Shown here piece after piece: positions 28,020-37,069 of a stretch of DNA of 64,000 nt. Where the stretch lies: NCBI RefSeq assembly GCF_035994185.1, contig NZ_CP108538.1, positions 7,071,501 to 7,135,500 on the forward strand. The letters are read 5' to 3'. Numbering within the stretch: the stretch's first letter is position 1; each line of letters opens with the position of its first letter. The position numbers were made by a program, and so were the translations under genes. Below the pieces are notes generated by a model that searched no databases, was not told where the DNA came from, and saw only the letters and a program-made list of their open reading frames with translations. This stretch comes from Streptomyces sp. NBC_01217 (GTDB taxonomy: Bacteria > Actinomycetota > Actinomycetes > Streptomycetales > Streptomycetaceae).

Positions 28020-28711
28020 CGTGCGGTTCCTCCCGCGTGTGTGGGGGCCTCGTGCAGGACGCGGCTCATGTCCCGTACCGCCTGCCAGGTGCCGCGCCAG
28101 GTGCCCGTCACCTTCGAGGCGCCGGTGCGCGGCAGGTACGGCACGTCGTGCTCGACGATCCGCCAGCCGGCGGCGGCCGCCCGTACGACCATCCGTAGGG
28201 GGTAGCCGCTGCGCCGGTCGGTGAAGCCGAGGGTGAGCAGCGGGTCGCGGCGGGCGGCGCGCAGGGGGCCGAGGTCGTGCAGGCGCAGCCCGGTGCGGCG
28301 GCGCAACATGCGCGCGAGTGCCAGGTTGCCCGCGCGGGCATGCGCGGGCCAGGCACTCCAGGTGCGGGGACGCCGCCTCCCGAGAACCAGGTCGGCCTCG
28401 CCGGAGCGGATCTCGTCGACGAAGGGCACGAGCAGCGCGGGGTCGAGAGAGGCGTCGCAGTCGCAGAAGCAGACGATATCGGCGCCGGCGGCGGCCAGTC
28501 CGGCGTGGCAGGCGGCGCCGAAGCCCCGGCGCGGCTCGTGCACGACGGTCGCGCCGAGCGCACGGGCGATCTCCGCCGAGCCGTCGATGGAGCCGTTGTC
28601 GACGACCAGGGCACGCCAGCCGTCCGGGATCCGCGCGAGCACCCAGGGCAGCGCCTCGGCCTCGTTCAGGCAGGGGAGGACGACGTCGACGTCTCGTGGT
28701 GGTGAGGTCAC
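28016..28711 (-). CDS. Family 2 glycosyltransferase
   Basis: 231 residues from ATG 28711. VDVVLPCLNEAEALPWVLAR, ALVVDNGSIDGSAEIARALG, ADIVCFCDCDASLDPALL (the DxD-like metal site) and RRSGYPLRMVVRAAAAGWRI are the GT2 blocks, most like polyprenyl-phosphate sugar synthases. First gene of the minus-strand operon GT2-DUF2064-methyltransferase, next to a membrane GT-C-like gene: together a plausible lipid-linked sugar pathway. Confidence 0.88.
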   Translation of the reverse strand: MTSPPRDVDVVLPCLNEAEALPWVLARIPDGWRALVVDNGSIDGSAEIARALGATVVHEPRRGFGAACHAGLAAAGADIVCFCDCDASLDPALLVPFVDEIRSGEADLVLGRRRPRTWSAWPAHARAGNLALARMLRRRTGLRLHDLGPLRAARRDPLLTLGFTDRRSGYPLRMVVRAAAAGWRIVEHDVPYLPRTGASKVTGTWRGTWQAVRDMSRVLHEAPTHAGGTAR

Positions 28712-28833
28712 GCCTTCACCCTACGAGCGCGAATCAGGCATTTCGGGCTTGTGGTCCTTACGAAACGCGGACGTTGGGGCCGGGCGAGGGGCAGGGGGCG
28801 GCACCGGGGACGGCGTGATGCAAGGCTGGAAGC

Positions 28834-29011
28834 ATGCAACAGCCGTACGAGCCCCTGGGGGCACAAGAGGGGGCCAGTCCACGCGGGTCGTGGTCGTCGA
28901 CGACGATCCGACCGTCTCCGAGGTCGTCGCCGGATACCTGGATTGCGCGGGTTACCTCGTGGACCGGGCGGACGACGGGCCGACGGCCCTCATCCGCGCC
29001 GATGCACACCG
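28834..29011 (+). pseudogene. Response regulator receiver domain, N-terminal fragment
   Basis: ATG 28834 gives MQQPYEPLGAQEGAS. After a shift, TRVVVVDDDPTVSEVVAGYL and DRADDGPTALIRA appear, the first 40 residues of a receiver domain with its acidic DDD pocket. The phosphorylated Asp and the rest are missing. Its divergent place beside the GT2 operon suggests the cluster once had a two-component regulator. Confidence 0.65.
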
Positions 29012-29533
29012 CGCCGAACGCCGAAAGCGCTCGGGCCGCGGGTGCGTCGTGAGCGAGACGGGAGCCGCGTGCGCGTGACTTGGTGGTGGAGTACGAGACG
29101 GTCGGGCTCGACAGCGACGCCATGGACGCCGCGCGGCTGATGGAGGGTGGCGCCGACGTCGTGGTGGTCGGAGGCATCGAGCAGATCGCGCATCTGCTCC
29201 AGGGTGAAATGACTCGCTGACGATGCTGCTGCGCAGATCGCCACTTCATCGTTGGCGTGAGAGCCCGCATGAAGCGGCGATCTGCCCCTCGGCGTCGCGC
29301 AGCGCGTGGAGACCTGTTGAAGTGGGAGATGGCGCACGAACTGATCGCCACCGTGAGTGTGGTCGACGGCATCCGGTCGACCGGCGGCCGGGCACGACCC
29401 TCCCCGATGCCCCCCCCTGAGGCCGTCACGGAGTACGACGCGAAGACCGTATGGCGCGTCCTGCGGCGCCGCAGGACCCTGGCAAGGATCTCCCGCACGG
29501 ACTCTCCGCGTCGGCGGCCACGCCCGAGGGTCC
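29012..29533. other. Interval with fragments only
   Basis: Two plus-strand stretches look coding but are unrecognised: LVVEYETVGLDSDAMDAARL with GGADVVVVGGIEQIAHLLQ (about 29080-29219), and RGDLLKWEMAHELIATVSVV (about 29310-29370). Neither has a complete frame with a clear start. Confidence 0.3.
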
Positions 29534-30181
29534 TCAGGTGAGGGCGTCGAGTGCGGCGAGGATGTCGGTCGGCTCCGCACGTGTGGTGTAGTCGTTGTTC
29601 ACGAAGGCCCACTGGATGGTGCCGTCAATGCCGATGACGTATGTGGCGGGCAGAGGTAGCGTGCGGGCGTGACCGCCGTTGACGTGCTGCAGGTCCAAGC
29701 CGAGCTTGTCGTACGCGGCGGCCAGGTCGTCTGGCAGGTCGAAGGCGAGGCCGTAGGCCTTCGCGACGGCTGATCCGATGTCACTCAGGACTTCGAAGGC
29801 CAGGGTGTGCTTCTCGGTGAGCGCCAGCGACTCGTCGGGGATCTGCGGGGAGACGGCGATCAGCTGAGCGCCCCGTTCGGTGATGGCGGCGTGGTGCTCC
29901 TGGAGCGAGCGCAGTGCAATGTTGCAGTACGGGCACCAGGCGCCGCGATAGAAGGTGAGCACGACCGGCCCCTGGGCCAGTAGTCCTTTCAGCGTGACGG
30001 TCTCGCCGACGGCGGACGGGAGGGTGAAGTCGGGCGCCTGCGTGCCGACCGTGACGGCCCGGCCGGTCTGGCCGGAGGCTTCGAGTTCTTCCCCCGCCCG
30101 CTGCATGACCGCCCGGACCTCGGCAGGGATCTGCCGCTGGCGGGCTTCGTAGAAGGTGCGCAGTTCGGCGTTGAGTGACAT
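29534..30181 (-). CDS. Peroxiredoxin-like thioredoxin-fold protein (AhpC/TSA)
   Basis: 215 residues from ATG 30181. After a helical leader (ELRTFYEARQRQIPAEVRAV), the thioredoxin fold carries FYRGAWCPYCNIALRSLQEH, i.e. a peroxidatic-type Cys in a CPYC motif, then ERGAQLIAVSPQIPDESLAL and LPATYVIGIDGTIQWAFVNN. It probably reduces peroxides or quinones. It is divergent from a TetR gene, and both have the same 20-bp palindromic site at their promoters. Confidence 0.88.
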   Translation of the reverse strand: MSLNAELRTFYEARQRQIPAEVRAVMQRAGEELEASGQTGRAVTVGTQAPDFTLPSAVGETVTLKGLLAQGPVVLTFYRGAWCPYCNIALRSLQEHHAAITERGAQLIAVSPQIPDESLALTEKHTLAFEVLSDIGSAVAKAYGLAFDLPDDLAAAYDKLGLDLQHVNGGHARTLPLPATYVIGIDGTIQWAFVNNDYTTRAEPTDILAALDALT

Positions 30182-30246
30182 GGGCTGGAGCCTCCGGGTT
30201 CGGCCGGGCGCAGCCTCCGTACCCAGGGGGTCCGGAGGCTCCACAA

Positions 30247-30266
30247 CTTGGAACGACTATTTCAAG
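30247..30266. promoter_or_regulatory. Putative TetR operator at peroxiredoxin promoter
   Basis: The site cttggaacgactatttcaag is an imperfect palindrome (CTTGGAA facing TTTCAAG) lying 66 bp upstream of the peroxiredoxin start. It differs at only two central positions from the site at 30566-30585. Confidence 0.6.
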
Positions 30267-30565
30267 ATAGGCTCATGTGTGGCCTCCTGCCAATTCCGTA
30301 GCGTCGAGCGATTGGGTTCAGAGAGTGGTGAACGGAGTGTGGTCGGCCAGGGCCAGCGCCCGGATGAACGCTGCGGCCCGGGCCGCCCGGCGGGCCAGGG
30401 CCCGGCGTGTCGGGGATCCGTGCGAGCCGTACACCGTCGTCCAGAGTGCAGGTATGCGGTTCATGCGTTCAGGTTGGGCAAGTGCTGCCGTCGTGTACCG
30501 GATCGTGGACGAACCTGGATGCCGAACCTGTAGAGGGCTGTGCTCGTCGGGACGGTCCAGAGTAT

Positions 30566-30585
30566 CTTGGAACCTCTATTTCAAG
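30566..30585. promoter_or_regulatory. Putative TetR operator at tetR promoter
   Basis: The site cttggaacctctatttcaag lies 16 bp upstream of the TetR ATG, overlapping the expected start region. It matches the copy at 30247-30266 in 18 of 20 bases, which suggests autoregulation plus control of the divergent gene. Between the two sites I see no gene. Confidence 0.62.
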
Positions 30586-30601
30586 TTTGGTGAGGTGGCC
30601 C

Positions 30602-31201
30602 ATGCCGGACGTCAAGCACTTCGACCCGGACGCGGCTTTGGAGACGGTGGTGCGGCTGTTTTGGCGGCAGGGTGTCGCCTCGACCGGAATCCAGGATGTC
30701 GTGGCGGCGACCGGCCTCAACCGGTCCAGCCTCTACTCCACCTTCGGTGGCAAGCGCGAGTTGTACCTGGCGTCGCTGCGGCGCTACCTCGAGCACCGCT
30801 CGCAGCCGATGTTCCAGCGCCTCGCCGAGGACGAGCGGGGCCTACCGGCCATTGAGGAGTTCTTCGCCGGACTGATCAAGGCGCGCTGTTCAGGTGAGTA
30901 CGCGCGATGGGGCTGCATGGTCTCCAACGCGCACGCAGGAGCCGAGAACACGGACGCCGACGTCGTCCGGGTACTCGACCAGCATCATCGGGGCTTGCGG
31001 GACGCCCTGCGAGCCGCTTTGGTGATGGCACAGGCGCGTGGACAGCTGGCAGAGAACGCCGACCCGGCTGCCGCGGCGGACGTGCTGGCGCTGGTCGCCT
31101 ACGGGGTGAACCTCCGTTCCCGGGCCGGGGCGAGCGCCAGCTCGCTGCGTCGTAGCGTTGCCACTGCTCTGGACTCGATCGGTTCGCGGGTGGCGGCGTA
31201 G
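30602..31201 (+). CDS. TetR-family transcriptional regulator
   Basis: 199 residues from ATG 30602. The N-terminal helix-turn-helix is ALETVVRLFWRQGVASTGIQ with DVVAATGLNRSSLYSTFGGK. The C-terminal ligand domain is of the TetR_C type seen in AcrR/YcdC-like quinone or electrophile sensors (CMVSNAHAGAENTDADVVRV). Divergently arranged with the peroxiredoxin and sharing an operator, it probably represses both until an oxidant or electrophile binds. Confidence 0.9.
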   Translation: MPDVKHFDPDAALETVVRLFWRQGVASTGIQDVVAATGLNRSSLYSTFGGKRELYLASLRRYLEHRSQPMFQRLAEDERGLPAIEEFFAGLIKARCSGEYARWGCMVSNAHAGAENTDADVVRVLDQHHRGLRDALRAALVMAQARGQLAENADPAAAADVLALVAYGVNLRSRAGASASSLRRSVATALDSIGSRVAA

Positions 31202-31285
31202 CCCTGCCCACCCTGCATGAGCGCGAAGGGGCACCGGGAAAGCGAGGTTATCTCGCTTTTCCGGAGCCCTCGTCATTCCCTCTCG

Positions 31286-31660
31286 TCAGTGCGCGGCTCC
31301 CGCGCCGACGGTCGGCAGGTCCACCTGGACGCCCTTGTCACCGGCGTCGGCGGTGTAGTTCCCCGGGGATGTCTCGTCGATGCCCGCCGGGCTTCACGGT
31401 CTTCAGGACGAAGGTGAGCACGATGGTCACGGCCAGGTTCATCACGAACGCCGTCATGCCGGTGTAGCCGATCTGGCCGATGCCCGGGATCTCCTTGGCT
31501 GAGCCGCCGAAGTGGGCTTGCGTCGGCGAGGCCACCCCGTACGCGGCCGCCGCGCCGCACACCGGCCGACCGCCCAGTCGGCGAGCGGCGCCCAGCGGTG
31601 GAACCAGCGCGTGAAGAGACCGCCCCGGCGCTGGGAAGGTCTGCACACTGCGCGGCCGGC
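31286..31660 (-). pseudogene. Sodium:solute symporter (MctP-like) C-terminal relic
   Basis: The minus strand gives RWFHRWAPLADWAVG, AYGVASPTQAHFGGSAKEIP and GIGQIGYTGMTAFVMNLAVT. After a one-base shift near 31390 it gives IDETSPGNYTADAGDKGVQV, ending at 31286. This is the end of an SSS-family monocarboxylate permease; the first 400-odd residues are missing. Confidence 0.65.
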
Positions 31661-31769
31661 CGTGCGGCCGTCTCTCAACCCGTGCAGGGGCTGTTCGACA
31701 GGTGCACACTACGCAGGTATGCAGACAGTCCATCATGCCAGAGACCGGCAACCTGAGGCCCAGTTCACC

Positions 31770-32227
31770 GCCGGTCAGCCACCGATGCTTGGACTCGACG
31801 GTATGGGTGACCGGATAACTGTTGCTGTACGGCTCAGGGCCCTGGGTGACGGCCACGGCGTTGGCGTGAGACAGGAGCAGGCCGAAGCGTTCGGCGAGGC
31901 GCTCGAGATCGCTGCGACCGCTGCGACCGTACAGCAGGTCGTCCTTGAACTCCCGCCGGGCGGCCTCTCCTTGCCACATGCCAGGGGCATCAACGGCCTG
32001 CTCGACGGCGGCGAAAAGGTGGTGGGCGGCGGCCTTGAGGCAGATCCGGGAGGACCGGCCGCGCGGCGGAGAGGTGAGCGCGGATGAGGCCCTGCAGCCC
32101 GACGTGGTCCTGAGGCCCGTTCCCCACGGGACTGCAGCGTCTCCCGTTCCTCGTGGGTGAGAGCGGCGGGTGGGCAAACACCCGCCAGGATCTCGGCGTA
32201 CCCCAATAGGTACTCCTCGGCTGGCAC
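31770..32227 (-). pseudogene. PucR-type regulator, N-terminal relic
   Basis: MPAEEYLLGYAEILAGVCPP at the start and, in another frame, AAVEQAVDAPGMWQGEAARR, EFKDDLLYGRSGRSDLERLA and RFGLLLSHANAVAVTQGPEP match the first half of the intact PucR-like gene at 39374-40432. It is frameshifted and truncated. Confidence 0.7.
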
Positions 32228-32387
32228 GCCGCTCGCAGGGGCTCGCCACCGGCATCAAGAAGACGTCAAAGACTGCCCGGTTGCGGCAATGCCAAGCGGA
32301 GTACGCCTGCTCCAGGATGGTTCGGCGGGAGGGTATGGACGTGGACCTGATGCAGGGAGACGGAAACTGCGACGCGTTTGGGGGAGA

Positions 32388-32719
32388 GTCATCGAGGAGT
32401 TCCTCAAGACCGTTTTCGGCTTCCCCGCGCTGCTGTTCAGCGTGGCCTTGGTCGTCGTGGCGGTGTTCGGTTCATGGTCCTGTGCGGTGCCGCGGAGCGC
32501 GGCAGCACGGCACAGGCAGCACGCTGGACCGAGGTGACCGCCGCCTCCACGCCTACCCAGGCGCTCGGCGGCTCCGCAGACGACCCCCTCGCCCGGGCGG
32601 TCGCAGCCCTCGGCCTGCTCGCCGACCGCATCACGGCCATCGAGACGGCGATCACCCGTGCGACGGACCCCTGCCATCTCCTCGCGTCCCGCCGGACGGC
32701 ACGCGGCACACCCCGCTGA
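32388..32719 (+). pseudogene. OB-fold/YqiJ-like membrane protein, N-terminal relic
   Basis: IEEFLKTVFGFPALLFSVAL with VVVAVF is a membrane helix that shifts frame near 32470 and continues FMVLCGAAERGSTAQAARW and then AVAALGLLADRITAIETAIT to a stop at 32719. The opening resembles the N-terminus of YqiJ-like partners of flotillins. No start codon survives at the expected place. Confidence 0.45.
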
Positions 32720-32770
32720 CGTACCCGCCCCCGAGCACCGACAGAACCGACGCAGGAACGGAGACAGAGC

Positions 32771-33001
32771 ATGGCGAAGTCCGTGCACGCGACGATCAGG
32801 GAAGCCCCGATCTACTGCCTGATGTGCGACAACGACACGTTCCGCAAGCGGGAGGTGAAACTCAACAGCACGGGGATGGAGCTGTTCGACCTGGCGTGGG
32901 CGAACGAGTCGGCGACCGGCTTGATCTGTCGGTCGTGTGGTTACGTCCACCTGTTCGTCAACCGTGACATCAGGTTCCACCGGCAGGGGCGCGAGCGCTG
33001 A
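32771..33001 (+). CDS. Small zinc-ribbon protein
   Basis: 76 residues from ATG 32771, with GGAGACAG upstream. Two CxxC pairs (YCLMCDN and ICRSCGY), about 35 residues apart, would bind one zinc. The rest is a compact beta ribbon (KREVKLNSTGMELFDLAWAN). Small Streptomyces proteins of this kind are annotated as nucleic-acid-binding zinc finger proteins; the function is unknown. It seems intact among relics. Confidence 0.75.
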   Translation: MAKSVHATIREAPIYCLMCDNDTFRKREVKLNSTGMELFDLAWANESATGLICRSCGYVHLFVNRDIRFHRQGRER

Positions 33002-33149
33002 GGGAAGCCGGACGACCGTGTCCCGGGCGCCCGGCAGCGGGCTGACAGCCAGCTGCCGACGCCCGACCCGGACGGCGGGAAGTTATTTTCCGCGAGAATT
33101 CGGGTCATGGTCGACGGCGTAGGCGGCGAAGACCTGCCTGGTGGGCCCG

Positions 33150-33652
33150 TTCTTATGAAGGGCATCTGCACCATGACCGCCCTGACCATCGTTATCGCCA
33201 ACCCGGTCAGCTGGGCCGAGGCCCGCGCGGGCGAGTCCGTCGGCAGGGTCACGATCACCTCCGATGCCTTCGGCACGGTCATGCCCTGGTACCCGTACAT
33301 CCTGACCATCGCCGTCATGCTGTTCGCGATCTCCACGGTGCTGACCTGGGGCTACTACTGCATGAAGGTATGGACGCACCTGTTCGGCCGCAGCAACGGT
33401 AGCGAACTGACGTTCAAGGTCTTCTACACCGTCTTCGCGGTGGCCGGCTCCCTGCTCACCCTGCAGACCCTGATCGACATGGCCGACGCCGTGCTCTTCA
33501 TGCTCGCCGTCATCAATATCATCGCCCTCTACCTCCTTGCCCCGGTGGTGAAGCGGGAGCTGAACTCCTTCCTCGCCTTCGTCCGCAGGCGGGACTCTGG
33601 CCTCGACACCGAGGCCGACACCGACCAGGAGCTGGTGAAGACCACCGTCTGA
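33150..33652 (+). pseudogene. Na+/alanine (AGCS) symporter, C-terminal relic
   Basis: CTMTALTIVIANPVSWAEAR, ITSDAFGTVMPWYPYILTIA, TVLTWGYYCMKVWTHLFGRS and LINIIALYLLAPVVKREL-like sequence (seen as VINIIALYLLAPVVKRELNS) match the last third of amino-acid carrier proteins of the AGCS family. The first two thirds are absent. Confidence 0.72.
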
Positions 33653-33743
33653 CCGCCCCCCACGGTCCGGCTCTCGAAGGGTCCTGTCCCCACCTCGCGC
33701 CTTGGTGGGCACAGGGCCCATCGCCCTGTTTTCGCAGCTGAGA

Positions 33744-34356
33744 GCCGCTCTGATGTACAACTCCGGCGTCCACGCCACCGTCGCCGGCGTCGCCATGGGC
33801 CTGATCCTGCGCACCACCCGCGACAAGGGAGAGGACACCGCGCCGGCCGCCCGTGTCTCGCACCTGCTGCACCCGGTCTCCCGCCGGTGTCGCGGTCCCT
33901 CTGTTCGCGCTCTTCGCCGCCGGCGTTGGCGTCTCCGTCGGAGCTCTCATGCACGTGTTCACCGACCCCGAACCGCTGGGGGCCGTCGTCGGTCTCGTCG
34001 CCGGCAAGATCCTCGGCATCTTCCTCGGCACGTACCTCGCCGCACGCTTCACCCGCGCCCGGCTCAACCCCGACCTCGCCCGGGCCGACGTCTTCGGGCT
34101 CGCCACCCTGGCCGGGATCGGTTTCACCGTCGCCCTCCTCATCGGCGAACTCGCCTTCTCGGCGGGCGCCGAGGCCGAACACATCAAGGCCGCTGTCCTC
34201 GTGGGCTCCCTCATTGCCGCGGCGTTGGCCGCTGTTCTGCTGCGACGCCGCAACCTCATCTACCGGCGCCTGTGCGAAGAGGAAGACCGCGACGCCGATG
34301 TCGACGGCATTGCCGACATCTACCAGTCCGGTGCGCGGCTTAACAGCGCGGGTTGA
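33744..34356 (+). pseudogene. NhaA Na+/H+ antiporter, C-terminal relic
   Basis: LMYNSGVHATVAGVAMGLIL then, after a one-base insertion near 33886, GVAVPLFALFAAGVGVSVGA, TRARLNPDLARADVFGLATL and AGIGFTVALLIGELAF. It is collinear with the intact NhaA at 57663-58997, including the DADVDGIADIYQ tail. The N-terminal half is missing. Confidence 0.82.
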
Positions 34357-34817
34357 ACGGGCAGGGTGCGGCCGCGGCGTTGCTCGGCGCGGGCGTCGTG
34401 CTCGCCCTCCTGGTCATCCGCACCGCCGTGCGTGGAAGGAACCGGGCAGCGCCCGGCACGAATGGACGTTCCTGCGGGAGCGGCGAGGTCTGGTCACCTT
34501 GCCTCAAGCCGCCGAGGCGGCGGAGGGGGCCCACCCGGTGCGGGTGAGTGCACAGCCAGGGCAGCAAACATGTATGCGGAGCTCGAGTGCACGGGAATCC
34601 GGGCGCGCAGTGTCTGCCCCCACCAGGTCGTACCCGAAGAGCCCACCAGCAGGGGGACGGTCCAATGGATGCGCAGCGGCACCACAGAACTCATCCGTTC
34701 CGTACCGAGCTCTTCATCACGGTCTCCCACGGCCCGAAGCAGGCGGCACGCCACACGAGCCCTTACGTCGTGGGAGTCTCCCGCGCCCAAGCCAGCACGG
34801 TTCATGCCCACCGACCG
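34357..34817. other. Interval before the IS256 nest
   Basis: A short plus-strand stretch (NGQGAAAALLGAGVVLALLV, then IRTAVRGRNRAA) may be the start of the small membrane protein that follows NhaA elsewhere. Beyond 34480 I see no gene. Confidence 0.35.
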
Positions 34818-34842
34818 TTTTCGCTGGGTCTATCAGGAATGA

Positions 34843-36471
34843 GGGTCTGGCCCGTAGTCGGTGGTGACGCCGAGTAGCCATCCGCGATCATGATCTTGTG
34901 ATGGATGTCAACTCCCTTGTCGGGACGGTGTTTTCCGGGCTGTCGGTGCTCGTCGTCGAGGACGTGGTGGACGGTGGTGACGCAGTGGTGGTCACGGCCC
35001 GCACGCGGGATGTGGCGGTGCCGTGTCCGGCGTGCCGGACGCCGACGGCGAAGGTGCACGGGTATCACCGCCGGACGGTGACGGACGTGCCGGTCGACGG
35101 CCGCCCGGTCGTCGTCCACCTGCGGGTACGGCGGCTGGTCTGTCCAGCCCTGGGCTGCCGGAGACAGACCTTCCGCGAGCAGATTTCCGGACTGCTGGAG
35201 CGCCATCAGCGCCGCACGGTGCGGCTTGCCTGGCAGATATCCCAGGTGGCGCGGGAGTTATGCGGCCGGGCGGCCGCACGCCTCGCTGGTCTAATGGCCG
35301 TGCCCGTTTCCCGCAGTACCGCGCTGCGTCATCTGCGGCGCCTGCCGCTGCCGCAGCAGGCGGTCCCGCGGGTGATCGGCGTGGACGATTTCGCCCTGCG
35401 CCGCCGCCACCGCTACGCCACGATCATCACGGATGCCGAAACCAGCAGACGCGTCGAAGTCCTGCCCGACCGCGAGATGGCCACCCTCGAGTCCTGGCTG
35501 CGCGAACATCCTGGTGTCGAGGTCGTGTGCCGGGACGGCTCGGCCACTTACGCCGAGGCCGTCCGCCGCGCCTTGCCCGACGCGGTGCAGGTCAGCGACC
35601 GGTGGCACCTATGGCGAAATCTCTGCGACAAAACCCTGCTCGAGGTCCGCGCGCACGCCGGCTGCTGGGCCACCATCAACCCGCCCCGCCCCGGCGGAGT
35701 ACGCGAACAGAGCACCCGCCAACGCTGGAACAAGATCCACGAGCTCCTCGGTCAAGGCGTCGGCCTTCTCGACTGCTCCCGCCGTCTCAACCTGGCCCTG
35801 AACACCGTCAAACGCTACGCCCGCATGCCCGAACCCCAGGCCCTGCGCATCGCTCCGGCCTACCGGCCCACCCTCGTCGACCCCTACCGCGAGCACCTGC
35901 GCCGGCGCCGTGCCGAGGAAACGGCTGTCCCGGTCACCCACCTCCTCGAAGAGATCCGGGAGTTGGGCTACACCGGCAGCGCGAACCTCCTGGTCCGCTA
36001 CCTCAACCAGGGCCGCGCCGAAGGTGACCGCCCCGTCACCACCGCGCGCCACGCCGGCCGCCTCCTGCTCACCGACCCCGAAAACCTGCGCCCGAAGGAA
36101 ACGACCCTGCTGGAGAAGATCGCCGCGGCCTGCCCGGAGATGACCGCACTCGCCGATCTCATACGCGGCTTCGCCGCCCTGCTGAAACCAGGCGAGGGCA
36201 ACGACGTGAAACTCACCGAGTGGATCACGGCCACCCGCGCCGTCGATCTGCCCTACCTGCGCAGCTTCACCAATGGCCTCGAAATCGACCGGCTTGCCGT
36301 GGACGCCGGCCTCACGTTGCCCTACCACAACGGCCGCACCGAGGGCGTCAACACCCGCACCAAAAGGATCATGCGGCAGATGCACGGACGCGCCGGATTC
36401 GATCTCCTCCGCCACCGCATCCTCCTGCCCTGACGGACACCCAGCGTCACCACCGACTACGGGCCAGACCC
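34843..36471. mobile_element. ISL3-family insertion sequence with 8-bp target duplication
   Basis: Inverted ends of 28 bp (34843-34870 and 36444-36471; outermost bases gggtctggcccgtagtcggt) are identical. The target duplication AGGAATGA flanks it (34835-34842 and 36472-36479), as expected for ISL3. The target is the terminal repeat of the IS256 element. Confidence 0.93.
34901..36433 (+). CDS. ISL3-family transposase
   Basis: 510 residues from ATG 34901 (a GTG lies immediately before). Zinc-binding N-terminus (VPCPACRTPTAKVHGYHRRT, VCPALGCRRQTFREQI), a helix-turn-helix (VPVSRSTALRHLRRLPLP) and the DDE domain (RVIGVDDFALRRRHRYATII, VEVVCRDGSATYAEAVRRAL, DRWHLWRNL, and the C-terminal HNGRTEGVNTRTKRIMRQMH). 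Full length with intact element ends, so probably active. Confidence 0.94.
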   Translation: MDVNSLVGTVFSGLSVLVVEDVVDGGDAVVVTARTRDVAVPCPACRTPTAKVHGYHRRTVTDVPVDGRPVVVHLRVRRLVCPALGCRRQTFREQISGLLERHQRRTVRLAWQISQVARELCGRAAARLAGLMAVPVSRSTALRHLRRLPLPQQAVPRVIGVDDFALRRRHRYATIITDAETSRRVEVLPDREMATLESWLREHPGVEVVCRDGSATYAEAVRRALPDAVQVSDRWHLWRNLCDKTLLEVRAHAGCWATINPPRPGGVREQSTRQRWNKIHELLGQGVGLLDCSRRLNLALNTVKRYARMPEPQALRIAPAYRPTLVDPYREHLRRRRAEETAVPVTHLLEEIRELGYTGSANLLVRYLNQGRAEGDRPVTTARHAGRLLLTDPENLRPKETTLLEKIAAACPEMTALADLIRGFAALLKPGEGNDVKLTEWITATRAVDLPYLRSFTNGLEIDRLAVDAGLTLPYHNGRTEGVNTRTKRIMRQMHGRAGFDLLRHRILLP

Positions 36472-37069
36472 AGGAATGAGGTGTGATTCGTCTGATTGGC
36501 CTACAGGTTCTTCGGTGGACTGATTGGTCTACACCCGTCCGACTGTAAGACGGCCGTCGAAGAGGAGGTCGAACTCGTTCAGCGCGCTCTTCCAGCGATT
36601 GTTCCAGCGCTGGCGGCCGCGTCCGGTGGGATCGAGGGCGAGGGTGGCCAGGTAGAGGCGCTTGAGGGCGGCGGTCTCGTTGGGGAAGTGTCCGCAGGCT
36701 TAGGCCGCGCGTCGGTAGCGGGCGTTCAGCGACTCGATGGCGTTGGTGGTGTAGACGACCTGGCGGATGGCGTCCGGGAGGCCGAGGAAGGGAACGAATT
36801 CGCTCCAGGACCGTTCCCAGATCCCGGTGATCGACGGGTACTTCTTGCCCCATGTGCCGTCGAAGTCGGCCAGTCGCTGCCGGGCCTGCTCCTCGTTGAC
36901 GGCCGTGTAGACGGGCTTGAGGTCGCGGGCGACGTCGGCCCAGTCGCGGCGGGACGCGTAGCGCAGGCTGCCGCGGATGAGGTGGACGATGCAGGTCTGC
37001 GCCACGGTCTGCGGCCACACGGTGTTCACCGCGTCGGGCAGGGCGGAGAGGCCGATGCCCCTATGGATG

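Noticed and set aside
29281..29400. Short frame with DLLKWEMAHEL considered as a small acid-soluble spore-like protein
   Set aside because: Only a few residues resemble that family, and the rest of the frame and organism context do not fit.
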